Shown here in pieces: positions 56,105 through 64,000 of a stretch of 64,000 bases of DNA; position 1 is the first letter of the stretch; each line of letters begins with the position of its first letter. The notes beneath the pieces are model-generated. The model did no database searches. It was given only the letters and a program-made list of their open reading frames with translations, and was not told the DNA's origin. The stretch lies in the NCBI RefSeq assembly GCF_011045115.1, contig NZ_JAAKZG010000009.1, positions 1 through 64,000 on the forward strand, in the 5' to 3' direction. The stretch comes from Mesorhizobium zhangyense. GTDB lineage: Bacteria > Pseudomonadota > Alphaproteobacteria > Rhizobiales > Rhizobiaceae. The position numbers and the translations under genes were made by a program.

Positions 56105-56897
56105 GACAGCCAGCGTATCGACCGCCGCCGAAGATCTGTCGCTGCTGCTGGGCGCTGCGCGCGAGGCCGGCGAAATCGCGATGCGCTACTTCCGGAAAAG
56201 CCCGGAAGTCTGGATGAAGACCGGGCAATCGCCGGTCAGCGAGGCAGACTACGCCGTCGATAAATTCCTGCGTGAGACGCTGACTGCGGCGCGGCCCGAT
56301 TATGGCTGGCTGTCGGAAGAAACCGCCGACACCGATGCGCGCCTGACTGCGCTGCGCACCTTCGTCGTCGATCCCATAGACGGCACGCGCGGCTTCATCG
56401 ACGGGCTGGACGCATGGTGCGTCAGCGTCGCGGTGGTCGAAGCGGGGCAGCCGATAGCCGGCGTTCTCGATTGCCCGGCGCGGCACGAAATCTTTTCCGC
56501 GATCCCCGGAGAGGGCGCGCGCAAGAACGGTGCGCCGATCCGCGTTCGCCCAGTTGGAGAGGAAATCGAGATCGGCGGGCCGAAGCCGTTTTTCGATCTC
56601 ATGCCTGAGGAATGGCTGCAGCGGGCGCATCGCGTCGCGCATGTTCCCTCGCTTGCCTATCGCCTGGCGCTGATTGCGGAAGGCTCGCTCGACGCAACAT
56701 TCGTCAAGCCCAACTCGCATGACTGGGACATCGCCGCTGCCGACCTGATCCTGCGCGAGGCGGGCGGAAAGCTTGTGGATGCTGCCGGCAACCTGCCTTC
56801 TTATGCCGGTGCGGTCACCGCTCATGGCGCGCTGGTTGCCGGCAGTGGCCATCTTCTCGCCGCCATTGCCGGGGTAATAGCGGGCGCCGGGCGCTGA
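56091..56897 (+). CDS. Inositol monophosphatase family protein (SuhB/CysQ-like)
   Basis: A 268-residue Mg2+-dependent, Li+-sensitive-type phosphatase. Metal motifs are LSEE (74-77), DPIDGT (94-99) and HDWDIAAADLIL near residue 210. Substrates in the family include inositol-1-phosphate and 3'-phosphoadenosine 5'-phosphate. The start is a TTG at 56091, overlapping pmbA by 14 bases, with AAGGA 7 bases upstream. It is followed by DUF4170, an order conserved in rhizobia. Confidence 0.9.
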   Translation: MPEAETASVSTAAEDLSLLLGAAREAGEIAMRYFRKSPEVWMKTGQSPVSEADYAVDKFLRETLTAARPDYGWLSEETADTDARLTALRTFVVDPIDGTRGFIDGLDAWCVSVAVVEAGQPIAGVLDCPARHEIFSAIPGEGARKNGAPIRVRPVGEEIEIGGPKPFFDLMPEEWLQRAHRVAHVPSLAYRLALIAEGSLDATFVKPNSHDWDIAAADLILREAGGKLVDAAGNLPSYAGAVTAHGALVAGSGHLLAAIAGVIAGAGR

Positions 56898-56977
56898 AAG
56901 CGCGTTGAGGCGGTTTCAAAACAATCCGTTTTCATCTAGACAATGGCAGCTTCGCCAATCACGATTCAGGAATTCCC

Positions 56978-57229
56978 ATGTCCGAGGAAGACGGAAAAAA
57001 GCAGCTTTTGCATCTGGTTTTCGGCGGCGAGCTGACGAAGCTCGGCTCCACCGAATTCCGCGACCTGGACGCGCTCGACATTGTTGGCGTGTTCCCCGAC
57101 TACCAGTCCGCGCATACGGCCTGGAAAGCGAAAGCTCAGGCGAGCGTCGACAACGCGCATATGCGCTATTTCGTGGTTCACCTGCACCGGCTGCTTGATC
57201 CGGAAGCCAAGGCGACCGGTCAGAGCTGA
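56978..57229 (+). CDS. DUF4170 domain protein
   Basis: An 83-residue cytoplasmic protein of the DUF4170 family (LHLVFGGELTKLGSTEFRDLDALDIVGVFPDYQSAHTAWKAKAQ). Its function is unknown. It regularly lies next to lipid A genes in alphaproteobacteria, and here it overlaps the acyltransferase gene by one base (TGATG). Confidence 0.92.
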   Translation: MSEEDGKKQLLHLVFGGELTKLGSTEFRDLDALDIVGVFPDYQSAHTAWKAKAQASVDNAHMRYFVVHLHRLLDPEAKATGQS

Positions 57230-58020
57230 TGGACGAAAGACGAGTGGCGCCGCCGGTCCTTCAGGCCGCGGCCCCGAAGAAACGCAAACCGGGCGGCGCG
57301 AAGGGTTTCTGGCGCAAGATCCGCAAGCCGCTGGCGCAGTCGAATTTCGCCAAGGGCCTGATTGCGAGCCTTCTTGCCTACGGCCTGCGTTTCGTGCGCC
57401 TTACCAATCCGCTCGCCAAGGGATCGACCGACGTCAAGCAGGCCCAGGCCGAACTGACCCCGGCCATCATCGCGCTTTGGCACGGTCAGCATCTTCTTGC
57501 GCCGGTCATGCTGCCGAGGCGGCAGAAGATGCTCGCCATGGTCTCGCGCAGCGCCGATGCCGAGCTCAATGCGCTGGTGCTGGAAAAATTCGGCTTCGAA
57601 GCCGTGCGCGGGTCGGGCGGTCGTGAAGACAAGCGTCACGCGGAAAAGGGCGGCGCGCGCGCGTTGATCGTCCTGAAAAAGGCGCTCGATGCCGGCAAGA
57701 ACGTCGCCATGATTGCAGACATTCCTCACGGAACGCCGCGTGAAGCCGGTCTCGGCATCATCACGCTGGCACGCCTTTCGGGCAAGCCGGTGATTCCGTT
57801 GGCCGTCGCCACCAGCCGCCGCAAGGTGCTGGAACGAAGCTGGGACAAGACCACGATCAACCTGCCTTTCGGCCGCTGCGGGGTCATCGTCGGTGAGCCG
57901 ATCAGCGTACCGGCAGGCGCCAGCGAGGCGATGATGGAATTCAAGCGCCAGGAACTGACCGCGTCGCTAAACCGCGCGACGGCGCAAGCCTATCTTATCG
58001 CCGACGGTGGCCGCTTATGA
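57229..58020 (+). CDS. Lysophospholipid acyltransferase family protein (DUF374)
   Basis: A 263-residue acyltransferase-like protein of the DUF374 family. The catalytic HX4D-like region is IIALWHGQHLLAPVM, followed by DIPHGTPREAGLGIITLARLSGKPVIPLAVATSRR. The position between DUF4170 and waaA suggests it adds an acyl chain in lipid A or lipopolysaccharide synthesis, possibly the very-long-chain or late acyl group, but this is inferred from gene order. Confidence 0.88.
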   Translation: MDERRVAPPVLQAAAPKKRKPGGAKGFWRKIRKPLAQSNFAKGLIASLLAYGLRFVRLTNPLAKGSTDVKQAQAELTPAIIALWHGQHLLAPVMLPRRQKMLAMVSRSADAELNALVLEKFGFEAVRGSGGREDKRHAEKGGARALIVLKKALDAGKNVAMIADIPHGTPREAGLGIITLARLSGKPVIPLAVATSRRKVLERSWDKTTINLPFGRCGVIVGEPISVPAGASEAMMEFKRQELTASLNRATAQAYLIADGGRL

Positions 58021-59333
58021 GCGAACGCTGGGCGCGCAGGCTGCTTTCGGGGTACCGCCTTGCCGGCTCGGTCGCGTTTCCGGTCATGGGCGCCTATGTC
58101 GCCTGGCGTTCGAGCCGCGGCAAGGAAGATCACGCAAGGCGGCGCGAGCGCTACGGCCGGGCAAGCCAGCCGCGGCCGGATGGCCCGCTGATCTGGGTTC
58201 ATGCCGCGAGCGTGGGCGAGACGATCGCGGTCGTGCCGCTGGTGGAGAGTATACTGGGCTACGGCATCAACATCGTGCTGACGACGGGCACCGTGACTTC
58301 CGCACAGGTCGCCGACGAGCGGCTCGGCGCGCGTATCATTCACCAATATGTGCCGCTCGATATGAAGCCGGCGGTAAGCCGTTTTCTCGATCACTGGCAA
58401 CCTGACCTCGCCATCATCGCCGAATCGGAGATATGGCCGATGACGATCCTGGAGCTCGGGCGGAGGCGCGTGCCGCAGGTCCTGGTCAACGGCCGCCTGT
58501 CCGATCGCTCCTTCAAGAACTGGAAGAAACGGCCCTTCATCGCCGAAGCGCTGTTCGAGAACCTCGCCCATGTGGTTGCCCAATCCGATGTCGACGGCCA
58601 GCGCTTTGTGGCGCTCGGCGCGCGCCCGGTCAGCGTTTCCGGCAATCTGAAGGTCGACACCGCCCCGCCACCGGTCGACGAAAAGGTGCTGAACGCGCTT
58701 CAACGCCAGATCGGCAAGCGCAAGACATGGGCGGCGATTTCCACGCATGACGGCGAAGAGGCGGTCGCAGCCGAAGTCCACACCATGCTGCACAAGCGCC
58801 ACCCTGGGCTGCTCACCATTATCGTGCCGCGCCACCCCGACCGGGCGGCCGCACTTGCCGAGGAGTTTACAGCACTCGGGCTTTCGGTCGCGCGGCGCAG
58901 CGCCGGCGACAAGGTTACCGCCGAGACTGACATCCTGCTCGGCGACACCATCGGCGAAATGGGGCTTTACCTGCGCCTGACGGAGATTGCATTCGTCGGC
59001 CGCTCCCTGACCTCCGAGGGAGGGCAGAACCCGCTGGAGCCGGCGATGCTGGAAACGGCAGTGCTTGCCGGCCGCAACGTCCAGAATTTCCGCGAAACCT
59101 ATCAGCGCCTGATCGATCGCGGCGGAGCCAAGCTGGTGCGCGACCGCGACATGCTTGCCGGCGCCGTCAACTTCCTGCTGGTGAACGAGGTCGCGCGCCA
59201 CGACATGATGGCGGCGGGCGTGGTGACTGTGGACGAGATGCGCGGCGCATTGGCCAAGACCCTGAGGGCGCTAGAGCCGTACATCCAGCCGCTTGTCGTC
59301 AAATCGCGGCTCAAGGGACCGGGCGGACGGTAG
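58017..59333 (+). CDS. waaA: 3-deoxy-D-manno-octulosonic acid (Kdo) transferase
   Basis: A 438-residue GT30 enzyme that adds Kdo from CMP-Kdo to the lipid A precursor. An N-terminal membrane anchor (YRLAGSVAFPVMGAYVAW) is followed by the family motif IWVHAASVGETIAVVPLV with the catalytic glutamate, then IIAESEIWPMTILELGRR and LLGDTIGEMGLYLRLTEIAFVGRSL. It overlaps the acyltransferase gene by 4 bases (ATGA) and leads into lpxK. Confidence 0.97.
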   Translation: MSERWARRLLSGYRLAGSVAFPVMGAYVAWRSSRGKEDHARRRERYGRASQPRPDGPLIWVHAASVGETIAVVPLVESILGYGINIVLTTGTVTSAQVADERLGARIIHQYVPLDMKPAVSRFLDHWQPDLAIIAESEIWPMTILELGRRRVPQVLVNGRLSDRSFKNWKKRPFIAEALFENLAHVVAQSDVDGQRFVALGARPVSVSGNLKVDTAPPPVDEKVLNALQRQIGKRKTWAAISTHDGEEAVAAEVHTMLHKRHPGLLTIIVPRHPDRAAALAEEFTALGLSVARRSAGDKVTAETDILLGDTIGEMGLYLRLTEIAFVGRSLTSEGGQNPLEPAMLETAVLAGRNVQNFRETYQRLIDRGGAKLVRDRDMLAGAVNFLLVNEVARHDMMAAGVVTVDEMRGALAKTLRALEPYIQPLVVKSRLKGPGGR

Positions 59334-59335
59334 CG

Positions 59336-60361
59336 GTGGCGAGCGAGGCGCCTCCTTTCTGGTGGGAGCGGCCCGACTGGCGGGCTTATGCGCTGTCGCC
59401 GCTTTCCACGCTCTACGGAATGGTGGCCGCGCGCCGCATGGCGAGCGCGAAGCGCGAGACTGTCGACCTGCCCGTGCTTTGCATCGGTAACTTCACCGTC
59501 GGCGGAACCGGCAAGACGCCGGTGGCAATTGCGCTGGCCCGGCAGGCGCGAGCGATGAACCTCACGCCCGGCATCCTGTCGCGTGGGCATGGCGGCGGGT
59601 TTTCGCAGCCGCATATCGTGGATGTGCATCACGATAGCGCCAAGCATGTCGGCGACGAGCCGCTACTTCTGGCCGAGCATGCTTCCGTGGCCGTAACGCC
59701 CAACCGGCCTGCCGGCGCCAAGCTGCTGCTGGAACAGGGCTGCGATTTCCTGATCATGGATGACGGCTTCCAGAGCGCGCGCATCCATATCGACTATGCG
59801 CTGGTGGTGGTCGATGCGCGCTATGGCATCGGCAACGGCCATGTCATTCCCGGCGGTCCGCTGCGCGCGCCGTTGCTCGAGCAGCTTCGCTTTGCCGATG
59901 CGGTGCTGAAGATGGGCGAAGGCAGTGCCGGCGACGAAATCGTGCGCAAGGCCTCACGCGCCGGCAAGCCGGTGTTCGAGGCGACCGTGCGCCCACGCAA
60001 TGCCGAGGCACTGGCTGGCCGTCGGTTTCTCGCATTTGCCGGCATTGGTCATCCCGACAAGTTCTTCGACACGATCGTGAAAGCCGGCGGCACCGTGGCG
60101 CTGTCGCGTTCCTTCCCGGATCATCACGTCTTTGCCGACGACGAACTGGCCGAGCTGCACGCCACGGCACGGGCCGGGCAGCTGGAGATGATGACGACAG
60201 CCAAGGACGCCGCAAGGCTGCGCCATGGTGCTGCACCCCAGGATTTTGTCGATCAGCTCAACGTGCTGGAAATAGACGCAATGTTCGAACTGGAGCAGGT
60301 TCCGGCGCGGATCATCGAGCAAACGCTGGAAGCCTGGCGCCGGCGGCGATCGGGCAATTAG
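59336..60361 (+). CDS. lpxK: Tetraacyldisaccharide 4'-kinase
   Basis: A 341-residue kinase that phosphorylates the 4'-position of the tetraacyldisaccharide precursor to make lipid IVA. The P-loop is VGGTGKTP (55-62) in LCIGNFTVGGTGKTPVAIALA. Downstream is FLIMDDGFQSARIHIDYALVVVDA with the catalytic aspartates. It starts with GTG two bases after the waaA stop. It converges with the DUF2093 gene, overlapping by 4 bases. Confidence 0.97.
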   Translation: MASEAPPFWWERPDWRAYALSPLSTLYGMVAARRMASAKRETVDLPVLCIGNFTVGGTGKTPVAIALARQARAMNLTPGILSRGHGGGFSQPHIVDVHHDSAKHVGDEPLLLAEHASVAVTPNRPAGAKLLLEQGCDFLIMDDGFQSARIHIDYALVVVDARYGIGNGHVIPGGPLRAPLLEQLRFADAVLKMGEGSAGDEIVRKASRAGKPVFEATVRPRNAEALAGRRFLAFAGIGHPDKFFDTIVKAGGTVALSRSFPDHHVFADDELAELHATARAGQLEMMTTAKDAARLRHGAAPQDFVDQLNVLEIDAMFELEQVPARIIEQTLEAWRRRRSGN

Positions 60362-60591
60362 CGCCGCACGCGCAATTCCGGATTGGACTCGATCTCGCGA
60401 GCGAGCGATACCGACGCGTTCACATAGGGCTCCTGGCGCGCGACGCTCCAGTATTTCAGTTCGTCCAGCGGGATCGATTCACTGGTGACCGCGCAGCGCA
60501 CGAATGCGCCGGGGCTGGTGACCTGGAAATCGCCATCGAGATAACGGATGCGGGCTTCCCTTGCGCCGGGGCCTTCGAAACGGTTCATCAT
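60358..60591 (-). CDS. DUF2093 domain protein
   Basis: A 77-residue protein of the DUF2093 family (RFEGPGAREARIRYLDGDFQVTSPGAFVRCAVTSESIPLDELKYWSVARQEPY). Function unknown; it is conserved next to lpxK in rhizobia. The first two codons are both ATG, so it may start at 60588. It follows the glycosyltransferase gene on neither side as a partner; its 3' end overlaps lpxK. Confidence 0.88.
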   Translation of the reverse strand: MMNRFEGPGAREARIRYLDGDFQVTSPGAFVRCAVTSESIPLDELKYWSVARQEPYVNASVSLAREIESNPELRVRR

Positions 60592-60644
60592 AGTGCGTGC
60601 TCAAAGCTTGTTTGCGATTGTTCCGCCACAAAACGCGGGCGAGG

Positions 60645-61682
60645 TCAAGCGGCAGGCTGCGGCAGGGCGAGGCGAGGCTCTTCGCGATGGGCCGCGCGCG
60701 CATACTGGAGGAACAGATCGGCGCAGGCCGACCAGCTATATTGCATCGCCTTGGCGCGCGCATCGGTGCGGCTGACGTCGAGCGCTGCAAGCGAGGCCTG
60801 GCGCAGATCTTCCGAAAGCACACCGCCGACGCCGTCGGCCAGCACATCACGTGGACCGGTGACCGGAAAGGCCGCGACCGGCACGCCGCTGGCCAGCGCT
60901 TCCAGAAGCACGATGCCGAATGTGTCGGTGCGGCTCGGGAAAACGAAGACATCAGCGCTGGCGTAGATATCGGCGAGTTCATCGCCGGTTTTCACGCCGA
61001 GGAAGGTGACATCGGGATAGACCTCGCGGAACCGCTCCAGCGCTGGGCCATCGCCGACGACGACCTTGCTGCCGGGCAGGTCGAGATCGAGGAAGGCCGG
61101 CAGGTTCTTTTCGACCGCCACGCGCCCGACCGACAGGAAAACCGGACCGGGGCGCGCAGTCTTGCGCCGGCGATCGGGGCGGAACATGGTCGTGTCGACG
61201 CCGCGCGTCCATGGCCGCACATTGGTGAAGCCGCGCCCGGCCAGCTCGCCGGCAAGCGACGGCGTGGCGACCAGCGTGCCGGAGCCGGCATTGTGGAAGC
61301 GGCGCAGCCAGGCATAGCTCCAGCTTTCCGGGATCGGCGCGCGGGCGCTGAGATATTCGGGAAAGCGCGTGTGATAGCTGGTGGTGAAGGACAGGTCGCG
61401 CTTCACGCAGTATCGGCGGGCGAGAATGCCCAGCGGGCCTTCGGTGGCGATATGGATATGATCGGGCCTCGCCTGCTCGATGCGCCGGGCGATCTGGCCC
61501 GGCGTGGCAAGTGCCAATCGTATGTCAGCGTAGGAGGGCAGGGGAATGGTTGAAAAACCCTGCGGCGTCAGCATCTCCACCGTGCAGCCGCGCGCGCGCA
61601 GCCCTTCGCAAACCCGCTCCAGCGTGCGCACGACGCCGTTGATCTGCGGATGCCAGGCGTCGGTGACGATCAGGATACGCAT
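60645..61682 (-). CDS. GT4-type glycosyltransferase (family 1)
   Basis: A 345-residue retaining glycosyltransferase with two Rossmann domains. The N-terminus RILIVTDAWHPQINGVVRTLERVCEGLRARG is the acceptor-side glycine loop. The C-terminal nucleotide-sugar site has VFLSVGRVAVEKNLPAFLDLDL and VFVFPSRTDTFGIVLLEALASGVPVAAFPVTGP. It resembles GDP-mannose or UDP-glucuronate dependent lipid glycosyltransferases (MgtA-like). The acceptor is unknown; a diacylglycerol glycolipid or lipopolysaccharide core is possible. The start at 61682 is the family N-terminus; the frame opens 19 codons earlier. Confidence 0.88.
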   Translation of the reverse strand: MRILIVTDAWHPQINGVVRTLERVCEGLRARGCTVEMLTPQGFSTIPLPSYADIRLALATPGQIARRIEQARPDHIHIATEGPLGILARRYCVKRDLSFTTSYHTRFPEYLSARAPIPESWSYAWLRRFHNAGSGTLVATPSLAGELAGRGFTNVRPWTRGVDTTMFRPDRRRKTARPGPVFLSVGRVAVEKNLPAFLDLDLPGSKVVVGDGPALERFREVYPDVTFLGVKTGDELADIYASADVFVFPSRTDTFGIVLLEALASGVPVAAFPVTGPRDVLADGVGGVLSEDLRQASLAALDVSRTDARAKAMQYSWSACADLFLQYARAAHREEPRLALPQPAA

Positions 61683-62130
61683 GGGCGGAGTCCGGGAGAG
61701 GGGAGCGTCGGCGCTGGAGCTGCCGCCTTTTCGCCGCATGAGGCAGGGCTATCGCGCAGGGCAATCGCGGTGAATGGCGCTCTATGATAACCCCCACCCC
61801 TAACCCCTCCCCACAAGGGGGAGGGGAACTTTGCTGCTGCCACGCCACTTGAAACCGTCAATGATTGGCACCCTGTGTGAATGCCATAGGGATCCCCCTC
61901 CCCCTTGTGGGGAGGGGTTAGGGGTGGGGGTCCTTCATACGCGATTGCCCTGCCGTTTACGGGCAGAAAACCTCGGCAGGTGGATGAAGGGCTGCTCCGA
62001 TGAACAAACAAGCCCACTTTCGGCGCAAAGGACGCCGAAATCCCGTCGGAAAACAGATTGATCGAATCACAGACGCCGCCGCTTTGCATGGCGGGTTTTC
62101 ATCATGTTTCGATGACAGGTGCGTGACGCG
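61683..62130. other. Intergenic region with large inverted repeat
   Basis: About 450 bases between the glycosyltransferase start and the mutL end. A perfect 37-base inverted repeat element (61790-61931) fills the middle. The rest (61932-62130) contains no convincing gene, hairpin or RNA gene. Confidence 0.6.
61790..61931. repeat. Intergenic element with perfect 37-base inverted repeats
   Basis: Left arm 61790-61826 and right arm 61895-61931 are exact reverse complements. Each arm contains CCCCACCCCTAACCCC followed by TCCCCACAAGGGGGAGGGG. A 68-base core with its own short pairings separates the arms. Each arm also folds by itself through TCCCC…GGGGGA. No coding capacity. Confidence 0.85.
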
Positions 62131-63975
62131 TTACTTCCGGCCGAACAGCCGCTCGATATCGGCAAGCTTCAGCTCGATATAGGTCGGGCGGCCATGGTTG
62201 CAGGTGCCGGAGCCCGGCGTCGCTTCCATCTGGCGCAGCAGCGCGTTCATTTCCTCGGGCCGCAGGCGCCGGCCGGAACGAACCGAGCCGTGGCAGGCCA
62301 TGGTCGCTGCGATCTTGTCGAGACGCTCTTTCAGGGTTTCGGTCGTGTCGTTGTCGGCGATCTCGTCGGCAAGGTCACGCACCAACTGGGCGACATTCGT
62401 TTCACCGAGCATGGACGGCGTCTCGCGTACAGCAATAGCGCCGGGGCCGAAGCGCTCGACGCCGAGGCCGAAGCGGCGCAGCATGTCGGAATGCGCTGCA
62501 AGGCGGGAGACATCGTCTTCCGGCAGGTCGACGATCTCGGGCAGAAGCAGCATCTGCGCCGGCACCGGGCGCGCATGGAGCGCGTTCTTCAGCGCCTCAT
62601 AAACCAGCCGCTCATGGGCAGCATGCTGGTCGACAATGATCAGCGAATCCTGCGTCTGCGCGACGATGTAGTTTTCATGTACCTGTGCGCGCGCCGCACC
62701 GAGCTGCGCCTGAAGCAGTTCTTCCGGCAGCTCGGACTGTCCCGCGCGCGCATCGGCGCTGGCGATCGGGCCGGTGTCGAAGGCGGCCTGCTGGCTTTCG
62801 GCGAAACCACCGTCGAGCGGACGATAGGGCGAACGCGCCGCGTCGAATCCGGCCGTGGCCGAAGCGCGGAAGCCCGGATTGAAACTGCGGTGGCCGTTTG
62901 CTGGGCCGGGATGGGCATAGGCGGACGCACCCGGCCGGAAGGCTCCCATCATTGCCGCAGCACCGGACGTGGCGGACCGGACGCCGGCATCGGCAAGCGC
63001 CTGGCGGATTGATCCGACGATCAACCCGCGCACCAGCCCGGGGTCGCGGAAGCGCACATCGGCCTTGGCGGGATGGACATTGACGTCGACGGTGGCCGGG
63101 TCGAGCGTCAGGAACAGCACCGTCACCGCGTTGCGGTCGCGTGGCAGGACATCGGCATAGGCGCCGCGAATGGCCGAGGCGATCAGCTTGTCGCGCACCG
63201 GGCGGCCGTTGACATAGGCATATTGCTGCAGCGCGTTGGCGCGCGAATAAGACGGGATGGAGACATGGCCGGAAAGCCGCACGCCCTCGCGAATGGCATC
63301 GATGGCGATCGAATTCTCGGGAAATTCGCCACCCATCACCTGCGCGATGCGGGTGAGTTGCCCGTCCGGGCTGTCATCGCCGGCGGGCAGCTCCAGCGTC
63401 GTGCGGTCGGGCCCGGAAACCGTGAAGCGCACCGCCGGAAAGGCGATGGCTATACGCTTGACGATATCGCTGATCGCGGTCGTCTCGGCGCGCTCGCCCT
63501 TCATGAATTTCAGCCGGGCAGGGGTGGCGAAGAACAGGTCGCGCACCTCGACGGATGTGCCCTTGTTGGCGGCGGCAGGGCGGACAGTGGAAACGTCGCC
63601 GCCCTCGATGCCGATCTCGGCGGCAGCGTCGGAGGCAGCCGTGCGCGAGCGGATCGTCAGCCGCGACACCGAGCCGATCGACGGCAGGGCTTCGCCGCGA
63701 AAGCCGAGCGAGCGGATGTCATGGATGTCGGTCGACAGCTTGGAGGTGCAGTGCCGCGAAACGGCAAGCTCGAGCTCGCTCTCGGATATGCCCGAGCCGT
63801 CATCGCCCACGCGGATCAGGTTCAGTCCGCCACCTGCGGTCACGACTTCCACGCGCGAGGCGCCGGCGTCGAGGGCGTTCTCGACCAGTTCCTTGACCAC
63901 GCTGGCCGGTCGCTCGATGACCTCGCCGGCTGCGATCTGGTTGATCATCGTTTCTGAAAGCTGGCGAATGGGCAT
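62131..63975 (-). CDS. mutL: DNA mismatch repair protein MutL
   Basis: A 614-residue mismatch-repair ATPase. N-terminal GHKL motifs are [20 protein letters not shown] and [10 protein letters not shown]. The C-terminal domain has the endonuclease motif [12 protein letters not shown], the ACHGSVR segment and a CNHGRP motif that complete the metal site. It should therefore nick DNA itself, as expected where MutH is absent. The start at 63975 ([19 protein letters not shown]) is the family N-terminus; an ATG three codons upstream (63984) is also possible. Confidence 0.96.
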   Translation of the reverse strand: MPIRQLSETMINQIAAGEVIERPASVVKELVENALDAGASRVEVVTAGGGLNLIRVGDDGSGISESELELAVSRHCTSKLSTDIHDIRSLGFRGEALPSIGSVSRLTIRSRTAASDAAAEIGIEGGDVSTVRPAAANKGTSVEVRDLFFATPARLKFMKGERAETTAISDIVKRIAIAFPAVRFTVSGPDRTTLELPAGDDSPDGQLTRIAQVMGGEFPENSIAIDAIREGVRLSGHVSIPSYSRANALQQYAYVNGRPVRDKLIASAIRGAYADVLPRDRNAVTVLFLTLDPATVDVNVHPAKADVRFRDPGLVRGLIVGSIRQALADAGVRSATSGAAAMMGAFRPGASAYAHPGPANGHRSFNPGFRASATAGFDAARSPYRPLDGGFAESQQAAFDTGPIASADARAGQSELPEELLQAQLGAARAQVHENYIVAQTQDSLIIVDQHAAHERLVYEALKNALHARPVPAQMLLLPEIVDLPEDDVSRLAAHSDMLRRFGLGVERFGPGAIAVRETPSMLGETNVAQLVRDLADEIADNDTTETLKERLDKIAATMACHGSVRSGRRLRPEEMNALLRQMEATPGSGTCNHGRPTYIELKLADIERLFGRK

Positions 63976-64000
63976 GGCATCCATATAGCGGATTCGAAGG

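Overview
The window is a gene-dense, high-GC stretch of alphaproteobacterial chromosome, most like Rhizobiales and probably Mesorhizobium/Phyllobacteriaceae. This inference rests on an aapJQMP amino-acid transporter, the purM/purN – CDP-alcohol transferase – AI-2E – hdaA and pmbA – DUF4170 – DUF374 – waaA – lpxK – DUF2093 gene orders, NDUFS4- and NDUFS6-like complex I subunits, EcfG-type (GGAAC-N16-CGTT) stress promoters, an HrcA/CIRCE-controlled groESL operon and an endonuclease-type MutL. No phage, integrase, transposase, CRISPR array or rRNA operon was found.

Layout. 0-9 kb: molybdopterin oxidoreductase, a parDE toxin-antitoxin pair, a CDF metal exporter, a SixA-like phosphatase, purN/purM (minus), then a CDP-alcohol phosphatidyltransferase, an AI-2E family permease and hdaA (plus). 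8.9-11.7 kb: five small membrane proteins (three of 60 residues or fewer), two with EcfG-type promoters, tRNA-Pro(TGG), an NDUFS4-like subunit, tRNA-Arg(TCT) and a cupin protein. 11.7-17.5 kb: metC and the aapJQMP operon. 17.6-20.5 kb: a DUF2459 protein, a brnTA toxin-antitoxin module and a FAD monooxygenase with an NDUFS6-like zinc protein. 20.7-27 kb: ppk-ppx, two DoxX proteins and fumC. 27-32 kb: a NIPSNAP gene divergent from a TetR regulator, CsbD, groEL/groES and a polysaccharide deacetylase. 32.4-41.6 kb: a marR-hlyD-MFS drug-efflux operon, LysE exporter, degenerate EAL protein, HAD hydrolase-ribF, HdeD and MipA/OmpV. 41.9-52.7 kb: ileS, a lipoprotein, tadA, an RluB/RsuA-type pseudouridine synthase with rsmD, and two M16 peptidases with a patatin. 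52.7-64 kb: MATE exporter, VOC protein, the pmbA-to-lpxK envelope operon, DUF2093, a glycosyltransferase and mutL.

Most of the window is housekeeping. The least conventional signals are: (1) the brnTA module is bracketed by the intact 3' end of the FAD monooxygenase gene and by a second, orphan copy of that 3' end, which suggests insertion or duplication; (2) two small membrane-protein genes carry exact GGAAC-N16-CGTT promoter matches; (3) three unrelated long inverted-repeat intergenic elements; (4) an orphan terminator downstream of a near-EcfG promoter that could mark a small RNA; (5) an EAL-domain protein that has lost its catalytic signatures. Starts were chosen from Shine-Dalgarno sequences, signal peptides and family lengths. 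All family assignments are by motif recognition without database searches.
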